64,000 bases of DNA from positions 36,126 to 100,125 of the forward strand of contig CATYOF010000007.1 in the NCBI GenBank assembly GCA_958410215.1, given 5' to 3'. Origin of the DNA: an uncultured Cryptobacterium sp. GTDB taxonomy: Bacteria; Actinomycetota; Coriobacteriia; Coriobacteriales; Eggerthellaceae. Below are positions 1-8,808 of this stretch, piece after piece (position 1 is the first letter of the stretch; every line of letters begins with the position of its first letter). The notes under the pieces are model-generated. The model worked only from the letters and a program-made list of their open reading frames with translations. It did no database searches and was not told the DNA's origin. Position numbers and translations under genes: made by a program.

Positions 1-345
1 CGGTGCACCACCCTGAGGAACAAGGTCATGTTGTACTACCGCACGTACCACACCTGCGGTGCCTTCCGGACGAAGCGAAAGCTTGCTTTTCGACTTAAGC
101 GTTCCACCCTCAAGCAACTTAGTCATATTGCCGCCAGAAATTACAGTGAACATTTCTTTTGACACCACATCAGTTGCTTCACCAATGCCACGAACAAAAA
201 GTTCAGTCTGTTCAAACAGGGGCGTTTCAATGGGCTGATAGCCATAACGTCCAAACACAGAAAATGCCGTATTACGGAAATAATCCCAAAACGCCGCATC
301 GCGAGGAAGCAGATCAGACGTTCCTTCAGGAGATCGAATAGCCAT
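1..345 (-). CDS. hisS: Histidyl-tRNA synthetase, N-terminal part (runs off window)
   Basis: The reverse strand reads 115 open codons from an ATG at 345 to the window edge, so only the N-terminus is present. The protein begins MAIRSPEGTSDLLP, the usual HisRS opening, followed by the ETPLFE segment. RPEGTA then falls at residues 92-97, the class II aaRS motif 2 region that contacts ATP and histidine. The enzyme charges tRNA-His in the cytosol. A weak GAAAGG-like ribosome site precedes the ATG. It lies downstream of the leu operon on the same strand, separated by a possible terminator hairpin. Family assignment is secure; the C-terminal two thirds cannot be judged. Confidence 0.93.
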   Translation of the reverse strand, partial: MAIRSPEGTSDLLPRDAAFWDYFRNTAFSVFGRYGYQPIETPLFEQTELFVRGIGEATDVVSKEMFTVISGGNMTKLLEGGTLKSKSKLSLRPEGTAGVVRAVVQHDLVPQGGAP

Positions 346-400
346 AAGTCGGTATGCCTTTCGCAAAATATCGTAATTACTACGTGCTTTATAACCTAAA

Positions 401-438
401 CCACCCGCACTCCCCTATGCAAGGAAAAGCGCGGGTGG
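401..438 (-). terminator. Possible terminator after leuB
   Basis: CCACCCGC (401-408) pairs with GCGGGTGG (431-438) across a 22-nt loop. On the reverse strand the stem is followed by GTTTAGGTT, a weak T-tract. It sits between leuB and hisS, so it may end the leu operon or only attenuate into hisS. Confidence 0.4.
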
Positions 439-458
439 CTTGCAATTAATCCATGGAT

Positions 459-1568
459 TTAGAGATGTGCGACTACCAAATCACCCATCTGGACGGTACC
501 CACAATCTTGTCAGCTGGAGTAGCCTCATCAGCAATATCGCCCGTGCGCCAACCTTCGTTCAAAACTTCAGTAATGGCGCGCTCAATATCGTCTGCAGCA
601 TCGCCCATATTAAAGCTATAGCGAAGCATCATGCCCACAGACAAAATTTGGGCCAAAGGATTTGCAATACCTTTACCCGCAATATCGGGGGCACTACCAT
701 GGCTTGGCTCATACAGAGCAACACCATCGCCCAACGAAGCACTTGCAAGCATGCCAAGCGAACCCGTAATTTGTGCTGCTTCATCGGACAAAATATCGCC
801 AAACATATTTTCAGTAACTACCACGTCAAAATCAGCCGGACGATTGATAAGCTGCATAGCTGTGTTGTCTACCAGCATGTCCTCTAGCTCAACATCAGGA
901 TATTCCGTCTGGCCAATACGATGAACAATTTCACGCCACATACGGCTTGTTTCCAAAACGTTTGCCTTGTCAACGCTGGTAACCTTATTGCGGCGCTTAC
1001 GTGCGGCTTCGAATGCCTGACGCGCAATACGTTCAATTTCATATTCGCGGTATTCAAGCGTATCGTAAGCACGCTGACCTTTAGCGCCGTTGGTGCCTGC
1101 ACCTTCTTCATCATAGAAGCGCTCGCGCTTACCAAAATACAAACCACCGGTAAGTTCGCGCACGATCATCATGTCAACGCCATCAATCACTTCAGGTTTA
1201 AGCGTAGAAGCATCGGATAGGGCAGCAAAAATCTGAACAGGACGAAGATTGGTATACAAACCAAGTGCTTTACGAATACCAAGCAGTCCCTGTTCAGGGC
1301 GAGGCTTTTCAGGATCGGTGGTATCCCATTTAGGACCACCTACCGCAGCAAGCAAAACCGCATCGGATGCATTAGCAACCTCAAGTGTAGCATCAGGCAA
1401 AGCAGTACCACATTCATCGATAGCACAGCCGCCAATGAGCGCATCCGTGCATTCAAACGTGGCATCGTACTTTTTACCCACCGCATTTAGTACTTTTACG
1501 CCTTCGGCAATAATCTCAGGACCAATACCATCACCGGGAAGCGTACAAATTTTATACGTTTGAGCCAT
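459..1568 (-). CDS. leuB: 3-isopropylmalate dehydrogenase
   Basis: This 369-residue cytosolic enzyme oxidises and decarboxylates 3-isopropylmalate to 2-ketoisocaproate with NAD+, the third step of leucine synthesis. The GDGIGPEI opening, the central VDNTAMQLI segment and the C-terminal EPSHGSAPDIAGKG NAD-binding loop are all intact, and length is normal for the family. The ATG at 1568 follows AGGAGAC. It is the last gene of leuC-leuD-leuB, with 8 bases separating it from leuD. No leuA is seen in the window. Isocitrate dehydrogenase is excluded by the short length and the IPMDH-type motifs. Confidence 0.96.
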   Translation of the reverse strand: MAQTYKICTLPGDGIGPEIIAEGVKVLNAVGKKYDATFECTDALIGGCAIDECGTALPDATLEVANASDAVLLAAVGGPKWDTTDPEKPRPEQGLLGIRKALGLYTNLRPVQIFAALSDASTLKPEVIDGVDMMIVRELTGGLYFGKRERFYDEEGAGTNGAKGQRAYDTLEYREYEIERIARQAFEAARKRRNKVTSVDKANVLETSRMWREIVHRIGQTEYPDVELEDMLVDNTAMQLINRPADFDVVVTENMFGDILSDEAAQITGSLGMLASASLGDGVALYEPSHGSAPDIAGKGIANPLAQILSVGMMLRYSFNMGDAADDIERAITEVLNEGWRTGDIADEATPADKIVGTVQMGDLVVAHL

Positions 1569-1576
1569 TTTGTCTC

Positions 1577-2074
1577 CTAAGCTAATCCTAATACCTTCCT
1601 GGTGCGATTCAGCAATCCACCCTGCTCAATAATGTCTGCAATGAAAGGTGGGAAAGGCTGTGCGGTAAATTCTGCTCCTGTGGTTTCGTTTTTGATGGCA
1701 CCCGTATCGGTATCAACCGAAACAATATCGCCATCGGAAATAGCATCCACTGCTTCAGGGCACTCCAAAATAGCAAGACCGGTATTGATGGAGTTGCGAT
1801 AGAAAATGCGGGCAAAGCTTTTTGCGATAACAACATCAACACCTGCTGCCTTAATAGCAATAGGAGCATGCTCACGAGAAGAGCCGCAGCCAAAGTTTTC
1901 ATCAGCAACAATAATATCGCCCTGCTTAACCTTGTTTACAAAGTCTGTATCTATATCTTCCATGCAATGCTTCGCAAGTTCCGATGGTTCGGAAGTCGTT
2001 AAGTAACGAGCAGGAATAATTACGTCAGTGTCAACATCGCGTCCATAGCGATGAACGGTTCCTTTAAACTGCAT
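1577..2074 (-). CDS. leuD: 3-isopropylmalate dehydratase small subunit
   Basis: A 165-residue small subunit that forms the swivel domain of isopropylmalate isomerase with LeuC, isomerising 2- to 3-isopropylmalate. The order FKGTVHRYGRDVDTDVIIPARYL, then FGCGSSREHAP, then FARIFYRNSINTGL is diagnostic; GCGSSREHA is the substrate-binding loop. The short form (about 165 residues) matches the short-type LeuC encoded next to it. The ATG at 2074 has AGGAGAAG upstream. It lies 9 bases after leuC and 8 before leuB, so the three genes are almost certainly co-transcribed. Confidence 0.96.
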   Translation of the reverse strand: MQFKGTVHRYGRDVDTDVIIPARYLTTSEPSELAKHCMEDIDTDFVNKVKQGDIIVADENFGCGSSREHAPIAIKAAGVDVVIAKSFARIFYRNSINTGLAILECPEAVDAISDGDIVSVDTDTGAIKNETTGAEFTAQPFPPFIADIIEQGGLLNRTRKVLGLA

Positions 2075-2083
2075 GCGCTTCTC

Positions 2084-3352
2084 CTAATCTAAATCTTCAG
2101 GAAGACCAATGTGACCAAGTACTGCACTTGCTGCAGCAACTGCGGGCGAAGACAAGTACACTTCACTCGTGGGATCACCCATGCGGCCTACGAAATTACG
2201 ATTCGTGGTAGCAATTGAACGTTCGCCTGCTGCCAAAATACCCATGTAACCGCCCAGACAAGGACCACAGGTAGGCGTGGATACGGCGCAGTTAGCATCC
2301 AAGAAAATTTCCATCAAGCCTTCTTCAATGCACTGACGATATACCTGCTGAGTTGCAGGAATAATGATGCAACGAACGTTAGGATTAACTTTATGGCCCT
2401 TCAATACCGCAGCTGCTTGACGCATGTCTTCAATGCGTCCGTTGGTGCAAGAGCCAATTACCGACTGATCAATCGTAATATCACGCGCTTCGGCTGCAGG
2501 ACGAGTATTGGAAGGAAGATGAGGGAAGGCAACCGTAGGAACAATGTCCGCCGCATTGATGTTGTATACCTTTGCATATACCGCATCAGGATCGGAATAA
2601 TATTCCTTGTAGGGGCGTTCAGTACGACCATCCATGTAAGCACGCGTAACATCATCAACCGCAATAAGACCGGCTTTGCCGCCTGCTTCAATTGCCATAT
2701 TCGAAATAGAAAGACGCTCATCCATGCTCAACGATTCAATGGCGCTTCCGCGGAATTCCATTGCCTGATACAGCGCACCATCAACACCAATCATGCCAAT
2801 GATATGAAGAATGATATCTTTACCCGTTACTCCTGGCTGAAGCTCCCCTTCGATATTGAAGAGAATTGACTCAGGAACTTTAAACCAGGCCTTACCTGTA
2901 GCGTAAGCCATTGCAGCATCCGTTGAGCCAACACCAGTTGCAAAGGCACCCAGTGCACCATAGGTGCATGTATGACTGTCAGCGCCGATGATAAGATCGC
3001 CTGCACCAACTACGCCCTGTTCAGGAAGAAGAGCATGCTCAACACCCATGCAGCCTACTTCATAAAAGTGCGTAATGCCTTGTTCGCGCGCAAATTCACG
3101 CGTTAGTTTTGCCTGCTCAGCACTTTGAATGTCTTTGTTAGGGACATAATGGTCAGGAACAAGCGCAATCTTGGTAGGATCAAACACTTTGTCAACGCCA
3201 ACCTTTTTGAATTCTTTGATTGCAATAGGTGCCGTAACATCGTTCGACAAAACAAGATCAAGATCGCACTCGATTAGTTGACCGGGAACTACTTCTTCGA
3301 GTCCTGCATGAGCGGCAAGAATTTTCTCGGCCATAGTCATCGGGCGTGCCAT
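2084..3352 (-). CDS. leuC: 3-isopropylmalate dehydratase large subunit
   Basis: A 422-residue aconitase-superfamily catalytic subunit. The 4Fe-4S ligands are visible: Cys in GSCTNGR and the two Cys of TPTCGPCLGG. The protein is of the shorter type also called LeuC/HacA-like, about 420 residues. The open frame continues 38 codons upstream to 3466. I chose the ATG at 3352 (MARPMTMAEKIL) because GGAGAG lies 5-6 bases upstream and family homology starts there. It is the first gene of the leu operon. The 330 bases upstream contain a perfect 14-bp inverted repeat that may regulate the operon. Confidence 0.95.
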   Translation of the reverse strand: MARPMTMAEKILAAHAGLEEVVPGQLIECDLDLVLSNDVTAPIAIKEFKKVGVDKVFDPTKIALVPDHYVPNKDIQSAEQAKLTREFAREQGITHFYEVGCMGVEHALLPEQGVVGAGDLIIGADSHTCTYGALGAFATGVGSTDAAMAYATGKAWFKVPESILFNIEGELQPGVTGKDIILHIIGMIGVDGALYQAMEFRGSAIESLSMDERLSISNMAIEAGGKAGLIAVDDVTRAYMDGRTERPYKEYYSDPDAVYAKVYNINAADIVPTVAFPHLPSNTRPAAEARDITIDQSVIGSCTNGRIEDMRQAAAVLKGHKVNPNVRCIIIPATQQVYRQCIEEGLMEIFLDANCAVSTPTCGPCLGGYMGILAAGERSIATTNRNFVGRMGDPTSEVYLSSPAVAAASAVLGHIGLPEDLD

Positions 3353-3688
3353 GTTCTCTCCTTCAATGTTCGTCTTGTGATAAAACTCATTCATTATAAC
3401 ACCGCCCCCTATAAGGATTTGCAGCTTGGCACGCTTATACGTGTTACAACTTTGTTTCGCCCGCAAGCGGTCACACCCGCAAAAGGAATGGCTGTTTTGA
3501 ATACTTACAACGTGTCTTCAACAACGTTGTAAGTATTCCAGCAAGATGCCAAGTCCTACTTTCGGCTAACCCGTCGAAATGCTTGATCTTGCCTTCAGCT
3601 AACCTTCACCGAAGCACTCGGCGTTCTCAAGTGCAATTTGGTATACTAAACAGGTTAATGCAACTTACGCAGATAGGTTTCTTATACG
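3353..3688. promoter_or_regulatory. Divergent intergenic region leuC / membrane protein, with 14-bp inverted repeat
   Basis: Gene-free, 336 bases. GAATACTTACAACG at 3499-3512 is perfectly inverted at 3525-3538 with a 12-nt loop. Neither side has a T-run, so it resembles an operator or leader hairpin more than an intrinsic terminator. A TATACT box at 3642-3647 could be the -10 of the forward gene; no good -35 is visible. I saw no T-box motif or leucine-rich leader peptide here. Confidence 0.5.
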
Positions 3689-4921
3689 GTGAAATTCAAC
3701 TTTCGAAATCTTTTTGCTGGTTTAGTAATTATTATTGTTCTGGCATTTGTGTTTTTACGCGGTGACCAGTTAAACGAATTGGCAGCCACTATGGCACAGG
3801 GTGCCCTTATCCCTTTGGTAATTGCCATTATTACCCAGCTGTGCAAATACTTTTCTCAAAGCTTCGCTTACAAGTTTTCTTTCCAAGCAGTAGGCGAAAC
3901 GATGCATCCCAAGCACACTCTGCCTTTGGTATTTGGCACCTTTTTCTTAAATACCGTTTTTCCAAGTCTTAATTTAGCGGGAACCACCCTGGTAGTTGAT
4001 GACGCCCGCAGACGCGGCATTGCGCCTGGAAAGGCAACCTCTGCTGCTATCTTGATGCAGATTACCGTTGATTCCGCCTTTGCTACCATTATGGTAATTA
4101 GTTTTACTATTCTTGCCCTTACCGTCGGTTTATCGCCTTTATGGCTGTTGCTGGGTTTGCTGGTCATTCTTTTAGTTAGCGTTCTTGTTGGAATTATGGT
4201 ATTGGGCAATAAGAACCCTGCTCTTATCATTCGTGTACTTACCCCTATTTCTAACTTTATTAATAAAGTGTTGGTTCGCTTTAAGAAAAAGCCTTTGGAA
4301 CCCTGGGTCGAAAAAACTATCATGAGTTTTTCTGGGGCAGCAAAGCTCATTGCTAAAAATCCTAAATCCACCGCAAAAGCCTTTGGATGTTCCATCATAG
4401 CAAGCTGCTGCGAACTTTCCGCTTTCGCTCTGGTTGGTTTTTCCTTTGGCGTAAATGTTCCTGAATCTTTAGTATGCGGCTACGTAGTAGCAACCTTATT
4501 CGCTATGATTTCCATCACTCCCCAGGGAGTAGGCGTGGTAGAAGCCGCAGTCACGGTAGCTTTTACCGCTTTTGGTGCATCAGCAACTGCCGGTATGGCA
4601 ATTGGCTTGGTGTATCGCGGTATCGTATTTTGGATGCCCTTTATTATTGGTGCCATTCTTATTCAAACCACCAAAACATTCCGTCCTACCAAGGAAAAGA
4701 AAACCGATACCTCTAAAGCGGGTAACTTTAACTACGAGCGTAAAAAAGCTGCTTTAGCAAAAGAAGCAACCGAAAAACGCGCAACCAGAAATGCTCATCG
4801 CCCTCATTTGCCAAACATAAAGGTTCAAGAAAAAAGCCATCAAAACCACCACGAAAACCACGTTGATTCATTGGATAAAACCCAAAACAACCTTGAAGAA
4901 GAAACAGAACCTACTCAGTAG
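3689..4921 (+). CDS. Flippase-like integral membrane protein (LPG synthase TM / UPF0104 family)
   Basis: A 410-residue polytopic protein starting with GTG at 3689. Residues 1 to about 340 contain roughly eight hydrophobic segments, and the pattern LNLAGTTLVVDDARRRGI with the later SITPQGVGVVEA segment matches the LPG_synthase_TM (YbhN/AglD, TIGR00374) family. Members move or help synthesise lipid-linked molecules such as aminoacyl-phosphatidylglycerol. There is no C-terminal aminoacyl-transferase domain, so lysyl-PG synthesis is not implied. The last 70 residues are a charged, Lys/His/Glu-rich cytosolic tail, unusual in length. The ribosome site is weak. Function remains general. Confidence 0.8.
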   Translation: MKFNFRNLFAGLVIIIVLAFVFLRGDQLNELAATMAQGALIPLVIAIITQLCKYFSQSFAYKFSFQAVGETMHPKHTLPLVFGTFFLNTVFPSLNLAGTTLVVDDARRRGIAPGKATSAAILMQITVDSAFATIMVISFTILALTVGLSPLWLLLGLLVILLVSVLVGIMVLGNKNPALIIRVLTPISNFINKVLVRFKKKPLEPWVEKTIMSFSGAAKLIAKNPKSTAKAFGCSIIASCCELSAFALVGFSFGVNVPESLVCGYVVATLFAMISITPQGVGVVEAAVTVAFTAFGASATAGMAIGLVYRGIVFWMPFIIGAILIQTTKTFRPTKEKKTDTSKAGNFNYERKKAALAKEATEKRATRNAHRPHLPNIKVQEKSHQNHHENHVDSLDKTQNNLEEETEPTQ

Positions 4922-5075
4922 CTTTGCGTTAACTCCACCTCTAAACTAGCAACGATTTAGTTTTTAATAATCCGAAGGTAGTATCAATAATTCAAGAAAA
5001 AGTATGAGTAAATCAGACGATAATCTCATTACCGTAAGCTAATAACTCTGATTACCCACCACGAAAGGAACATGC

Positions 5076-5654
5076 ATGCCTAGCTTTATTAAACATCTTG
5101 CCAACACCACCCGAAGCTTTCGCCGTTTCCGCCAAATTTATCCCGTTACCCCAGAACTCATGACGCAATGGGTAGACAACGCTCGCGTTACCGCAAGCAC
5201 TGGAAACCTTCAGCCTTTGCGCTATCGCATTGTTACTGATAAGGAAACTTGTGCAGACATATTCCCCACCCTCGCCTGGGCGGGCAAACTTCCCGACTGG
5301 GATGGCCCCAAAGAAGGAGAACGCCCCACAGGTTACATCATCATGGCGGTAGATTCTGAAACCTTTAAGGGTGAATCATGGCGCTTCGATGTGGGTATTG
5401 CCGCGCAAACCATTATGCTCAGCTCAACCGAAGAAGGTTTTGGCGGATGCATGATCCTTTCCTTTAAACGTGCTGAACTTAAGAAGGTACTCGACATGCC
5501 TGAAGGGCTTGAACCAGTACTCGTATTGGCGCTTGGACGGCCCATTGAAGATGTGCGCCTGGTGGATGCTATCGATGGTGACATCACCTATTACCGCGAC
5601 GAAAATCAGGTTCACTATGTTCCTAAACGCAAGCTTGAAGATATTTGGTTTTAA
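5076..5654 (+). CDS. Nitroreductase family protein
   Basis: A 192-residue FMN-dependent oxidoreductase-like protein. The N-terminal TTRSFRRF segment binds flavin phosphate in nitroreductases; residues 38-45 (ARVTASTGNLQPLR) match the usual APSAxNxQPw loop. The DVGIAAQTIMLSSTEEGFGGC helix and the final VLALGRP segment complete the fold. Physiological substrates for the family vary (nitroaromatics, quinones, enoates) and cannot be read from sequence. ATG at 5076 follows AAAGGAAC; another ATG four bases upstream is out of frame. It is followed by a clear terminator and so is probably monocistronic. Confidence 0.85.
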   Translation: MPSFIKHLANTTRSFRRFRQIYPVTPELMTQWVDNARVTASTGNLQPLRYRIVTDKETCADIFPTLAWAGKLPDWDGPKEGERPTGYIIMAVDSETFKGESWRFDVGIAAQTIMLSSTEEGFGGCMILSFKRAELKKVLDMPEGLEPVLVLALGRPIEDVRLVDAIDGDITYYRDENQVHYVPKRKLEDIWF

Positions 5655-5663
5655 GAACTAAAC

Positions 5664-5690
5664 AAGAGCCACCGAAGTGGCTCTTTTGTT
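5664..5690 (+). terminator. Rho-independent terminator of the nitroreductase gene
   Basis: AAGAGCCAC and GTGGCTCTT form a perfect 9-bp stem with a CGAA loop, followed by TTTGTT. Confidence 0.9.
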
Positions 5691-5732
5691 ATGCTCAACC
5701 ATACGTGATCATTTTGAATGTTGGGTTTGCCT

Positions 5733-6713
5733 ATGAAAAAATCCGTCGCATTACAAACGCTTGGCTTGTCTGAAGGTGCAACCGAAGAAGAAATTAAAAA
5801 AGCGCATCGCAAGCTCATCATAGAAAATCATCCTGACAAATTTGGTCAGGATGCCAACGCGCGTGCTGAAGCAGAAGAAAGAACCAAGCTTATCAACGAA
5901 GCACGCGATGTATTACTCAACCACTCTTGGGACCCCGAATATGCTTCGGCCGGCACTGCCTATGGTGCACCCTTTTCTTACGATCCTTTTGCTGCAGCAT
6001 ATGGGCAAAATCCCTTTGGCGGACAACCCACGCAGGCTTATTCTGCACGATCGCGTAACACCACAGGCAATTCCCAAGGTGTTCCTGAGGACGCGAATCC
6101 TTTTGCAGGGTGGCCATTTAGCGAAACCTTTGTATGGACCACCTGGGATTCTTCAGGAAAGCAGCACACCTACACTTCAAACACCTATACGAACAGTTCG
6201 TCAGGAACACGCCAGACCTACTCATCGGACAGCGCTTCGCAACCTGATCCTTTTGCGGGGTTTGATCCTCATGTAAACCCATTTAGTAGTTCATACACTC
6301 CTCGAGGAGCCAATGATCCCTTTAGTAGCTTATTTAACATGTTCTTCCCGCAAGAAAAAACACTTGAAGATTTGCTAAAAGAAGCAAAAAAGGATTTGGC
6401 CCTCGATATCAAGCTTATCGTAGTAAAACTTGTTCTGCTGGCACTTTCATTTGCACTTTCTATACCTGCAACAGGATTATTCTTGTATACCATTATTTCT
6501 ATTGGGCAAGGAATCTGGAAACGCCTGCATTACCTATCCCTTATCTTTTTGGTGCCCTTTGCAATGCTAGCGCTTATCTTTGCACCAGCAGGAACTGCCT
6601 ACATTGGAATTATTCCTTTTGTTCTTTTTGGATGTGCGGTTGTTTTCGATATACAAAATGTATATCGTCACGCAAAACGAATCCGCAATCTTAAAAAGGA
6701 AATGAGCTACTAA
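5733..6713 (+). CDS. J-domain protein with C-terminal membrane segments
   Basis: About 326 residues. Residues 1-65 are a J domain with the HPD tripeptide (ENHPDKFG), the element that stimulates Hsp70 ATPase. A Ser/Thr/Phe/Pro-rich stretch follows (roughly 70-215), then three hydrophobic segments between about 235 and 315. It has no DnaJ zinc-finger or C-terminal substrate domain, so it is a membrane-tethered DnaJ-like co-chaperone rather than DnaJ proper. An upstream in-frame ATG at 5718 adds MLGLP. Neither start has a convincing ribosome site; I prefer 5733 because the J-domain begins there. A terminator lies 150 bases downstream. Confidence 0.8.
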   Translation: MKKSVALQTLGLSEGATEEEIKKAHRKLIIENHPDKFGQDANARAEAEERTKLINEARDVLLNHSWDPEYASAGTAYGAPFSYDPFAAAYGQNPFGGQPTQAYSARSRNTTGNSQGVPEDANPFAGWPFSETFVWTTWDSSGKQHTYTSNTYTNSSSGTRQTYSSDSASQPDPFAGFDPHVNPFSSSYTPRGANDPFSSLFNMFFPQEKTLEDLLKEAKKDLALDIKLIVVKLVLLALSFALSIPATGLFLYTIISIGQGIWKRLHYLSLIFLVPFAMLALIFAPAGTAYIGIIPFVLFGCAVVFDIQNVYRHAKRIRNLKKEMSY

Positions 6714-6861
6714 CAACGAAACGGTTGAGCTTCACAAAAACGCAAGAAGTACCATCTTGAAACGGCTGGCAAGAATGCTAGCCAACAATGAAACAACTAC
6801 GTCTCACAAAAACGGAGTTAACGGCCAAAGGAGCTTCGGGCTACAACTTCAAGACACCACA

Positions 6862-6894
6862 ACGGTCGGATGCCCCAAAGCATCCGACCGTTTT
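6862..6894 (+). terminator. Rho-independent terminator
   Basis: ACGGTCGGATGC (6862-6873) and GCATCCGACCGT (6880-6891) form a perfect 12-bp stem with a 6-nt loop and a short T-run. It serves the forward J-domain gene; the facing gene is aroE. Confidence 0.8.
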
Positions 6895-6962
6895 ACTACC
6901 CCAAAAAGAGGGTTATAGGAATATGCAAGCGTTTAAGTGGAAGCTTTTCTTTGAAAAGAAAT

Positions 6963-7886
6963 TTATTTCGCAATACGGGCTTTCAGTACCTGTTCGTCTT
7001 CCTTGTTTTCTGGTTTCTTATCAATTTCCAAGTCATCAACCGTTAATGGCATATCTATTCCCGTCCAAAGCTTAAACTGCTTTGCTCCCTGATAGAACAA
7101 CATAGAAAGACCATTGGTGTAACGACAACCCGCTTCTTCAGCTAACTCCAAAAGCTTTGACTTTGCAGGACTATAAATAGCATCCTGAACCATCATACCT
7201 TTCGGGAAGAAGGATGCATCGGGCACTACCGACTGGCCCTCAAGACTGCCCATGCCAACATTGGTAGTATTGCCCAACATCTGCGCATCGGCCATTTCTG
7301 CGCGCAGCAATTCCTTATCGTTAAGATCACACAACTTAGCTTTGCAGGAAGTTTTTTCATTAATTAAGGCAACTACTTCTTGTGCATGCGGCCACGATTT
7401 CCCATTCGCACGATTGAATACCGAAATTTCGCCCAAACCGTATTCCATAGCGGCAGTAAGCGCAACGGATGAACCTGCACCGCCAAGACCTAAAAGTACC
7501 AGTTTGTTGCCCGCAATCTGCATACCCATTTCCTCAAAGGTATGCAAAAAGCCATAACCATCGGTGTTATAGCCCTTGATCTTGCCATCATTGACAACAA
7601 AGGTATTTACCGACCCAATAAGCTTTGCGGTATCGTCAATCTCATCAAGAAAAGGAATACAAGCAAGTTTATTGGGCATAGTTACACTGCAGCCACGAAT
7701 GCCTAAAACTCGAACCGCATTCATTGCCTGCCCGATACTGTCCTGGTTGACGGTAAAGGCAACATACACTCCATCGATATCGGCTTTATCAAACGCTTTG
7801 TTATGTAAGCGCGGTGAAAAACTATGCTGTACAGGATCCCCAAATACACAATACAGTCCCGTGCGTCCAGAAATAGGAATAGCCAT
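6963..7886 (-). CDS. aroE: Shikimate dehydrogenase
   Basis: A 307-residue NADP-dependent enzyme reducing 3-dehydroshikimate to shikimate in aromatic amino acid synthesis. The N-terminal substrate domain shows SFSPRLHN and VTMPNKLA, the latter with the catalytic lysine. GYNTDGYGF carries the catalytic aspartate, and GLGGAGSS is the nucleotide loop of the Rossmann domain. The open frame extends 12 codons upstream to 7922. I selected the ATG at 7886 (MAIPISGRTG) because AAGGAG sits 6-7 bases before it. A C-terminal charged tail (KPENKEDEQVLKARIAK) exceeds the usual end. It is probably transcribed alone. It feeds chorismate to the trp operon 20 kb away. Confidence 0.93.
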   Translation of the reverse strand: MAIPISGRTGLYCVFGDPVQHSFSPRLHNKAFDKADIDGVYVAFTVNQDSIGQAMNAVRVLGIRGCSVTMPNKLACIPFLDEIDDTAKLIGSVNTFVVNDGKIKGYNTDGYGFLHTFEEMGMQIAGNKLVLLGLGGAGSSVALTAAMEYGLGEISVFNRANGKSWPHAQEVVALINEKTSCKAKLCDLNDKELLRAEMADAQMLGNTTNVGMGSLEGQSVVPDASFFPKGMMVQDAIYSPAKSKLLELAEEAGCRYTNGLSMLFYQGAKQFKLWTGIDMPLTVDDLEIDKKPENKEDEQVLKARIAK

Positions 7887-8272
7887 CAGTGCTCCTTTTA
7901 GTTTTGCCACCCCAGATACCACTTACCCGCAATCAAAGATCGTTTCCTTTGAACAGTAAGCCGAAATAGCAGGTGGCAAGTTCCTCTCTCTACTCTCGTG
8001 TCATTCATGATACTTATTTTGTATAAAATTGTTTTACAAAATAAATAAAGTGATTCAACCAATAAAAGGATTGGAGAAAATTCCGAGCCCTGACCTTGCT
8101 TATCTATTTCGTAAATAAATAATTAGGAATCATAATGCTTATAATTCGCACAGAATGTTCACATTTAGCAAGGATTTTGGACAAACTTGAACAAGTTTGT
8201 CCAAACAAGATATCAAGCAGACAAGTCCAAAAAAGCAAAGCTGAAACAAAAAAACAACAAACAACAAAAGAA
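7887..8272. promoter_or_regulatory. Gene-free region with two perfect inverted repeats
   Basis: 386 AT-rich bases between the small zinc-ribbon gene and aroE, which point the same way. TTATTTTGTA (8014-8023) is inverted as TACAAAATAA (8035-8044). TTGGACAAACTTG (8177-8189) is inverted as CAAGTTTGTCCAA (8192-8204) with only AA between. Neither is followed by a T-run on either strand. They look like protein-binding sites; the first overlaps a TATAAA sequence. Confidence 0.5.
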
Positions 8273-8563
8273 TTAGTGCACTGGCTTTGACGTAAGATGC
8301 CACCCATTACAATAGGGGCACTTGTAACAATGAAGACCGGTGGTGCCGTGTTCGGCGCAGGCAATAATGGCAGCTTCTGCATCGCTTTTGCAAGAGTAAC
8401 GGTTTTTCGACTCGCAAGCTTTCCTACGTAATGCGGCATCCTTTTCTGCCGCTTTCTTCGATTTACGAGCATTCTCACGAGCAAACACATCATCCATGCC
8501 ACCAAGGCCAGCCTTGAATTCGGCAATGCGTTTAGCCTTAGCAGATCCTTTTCTGCTGCCCAT
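8273..8563 (-). CDS. Small basic protein with Cys-rich C-terminus, unknown function
   Basis: A 96-residue protein not assigned to a named family. The first 50 residues are Lys/Arg/Ala-rich and probably helical. The C-terminus contains CYKCPYCNGWHLTS, a treble-clef or zinc-ribbon-like knuckle; together with Cys50 and Cys57 there are enough ligands for one zinc. The CPYCxGWHLT pattern recurs in small actinobacterial and phage-associated hypothetical proteins, from memory only. A strong ribosome site (GAGGAGGG) precedes the ATG at 8563, so translation is likely. No catalytic motif is visible; nucleic-acid binding is a guess from charge and zinc motif. Confidence 0.65.
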   Translation of the reverse strand: MGSRKGSAKAKRIAEFKAGLGGMDDVFARENARKSKKAAEKDAALRRKACESKNRYSCKSDAEAAIIACAEHGTTGLHCYKCPYCNGWHLTSKPVH

Positions 8564-8808
8564 GAAAACCCTCCTCAGAAATAAACTATCAATACCTACA
8601 TCACGTTACTCAACCATGTATAAAAGCACCTAAGATCATTGTGCTATTCAGAATATGCATATCACTTTTTCAATACAAGCATTTTATCGAGCTTCATATC
8701 CAACCTATGATTAATCTCGAAAAGAATGTCAAAAAGTCTTATACAAAAACTTTCAGACTTCCGATCAAAACCATTAAAGAATCACCCTTAGAGAGCTAGG
8801 AGTTAGCT

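Noticed and set aside
3353..3688. Leucine T-box or leader-peptide attenuator ahead of leuC
   Set aside because: No T-box core motif, no leucine codon run and no T-tract after the hairpin.
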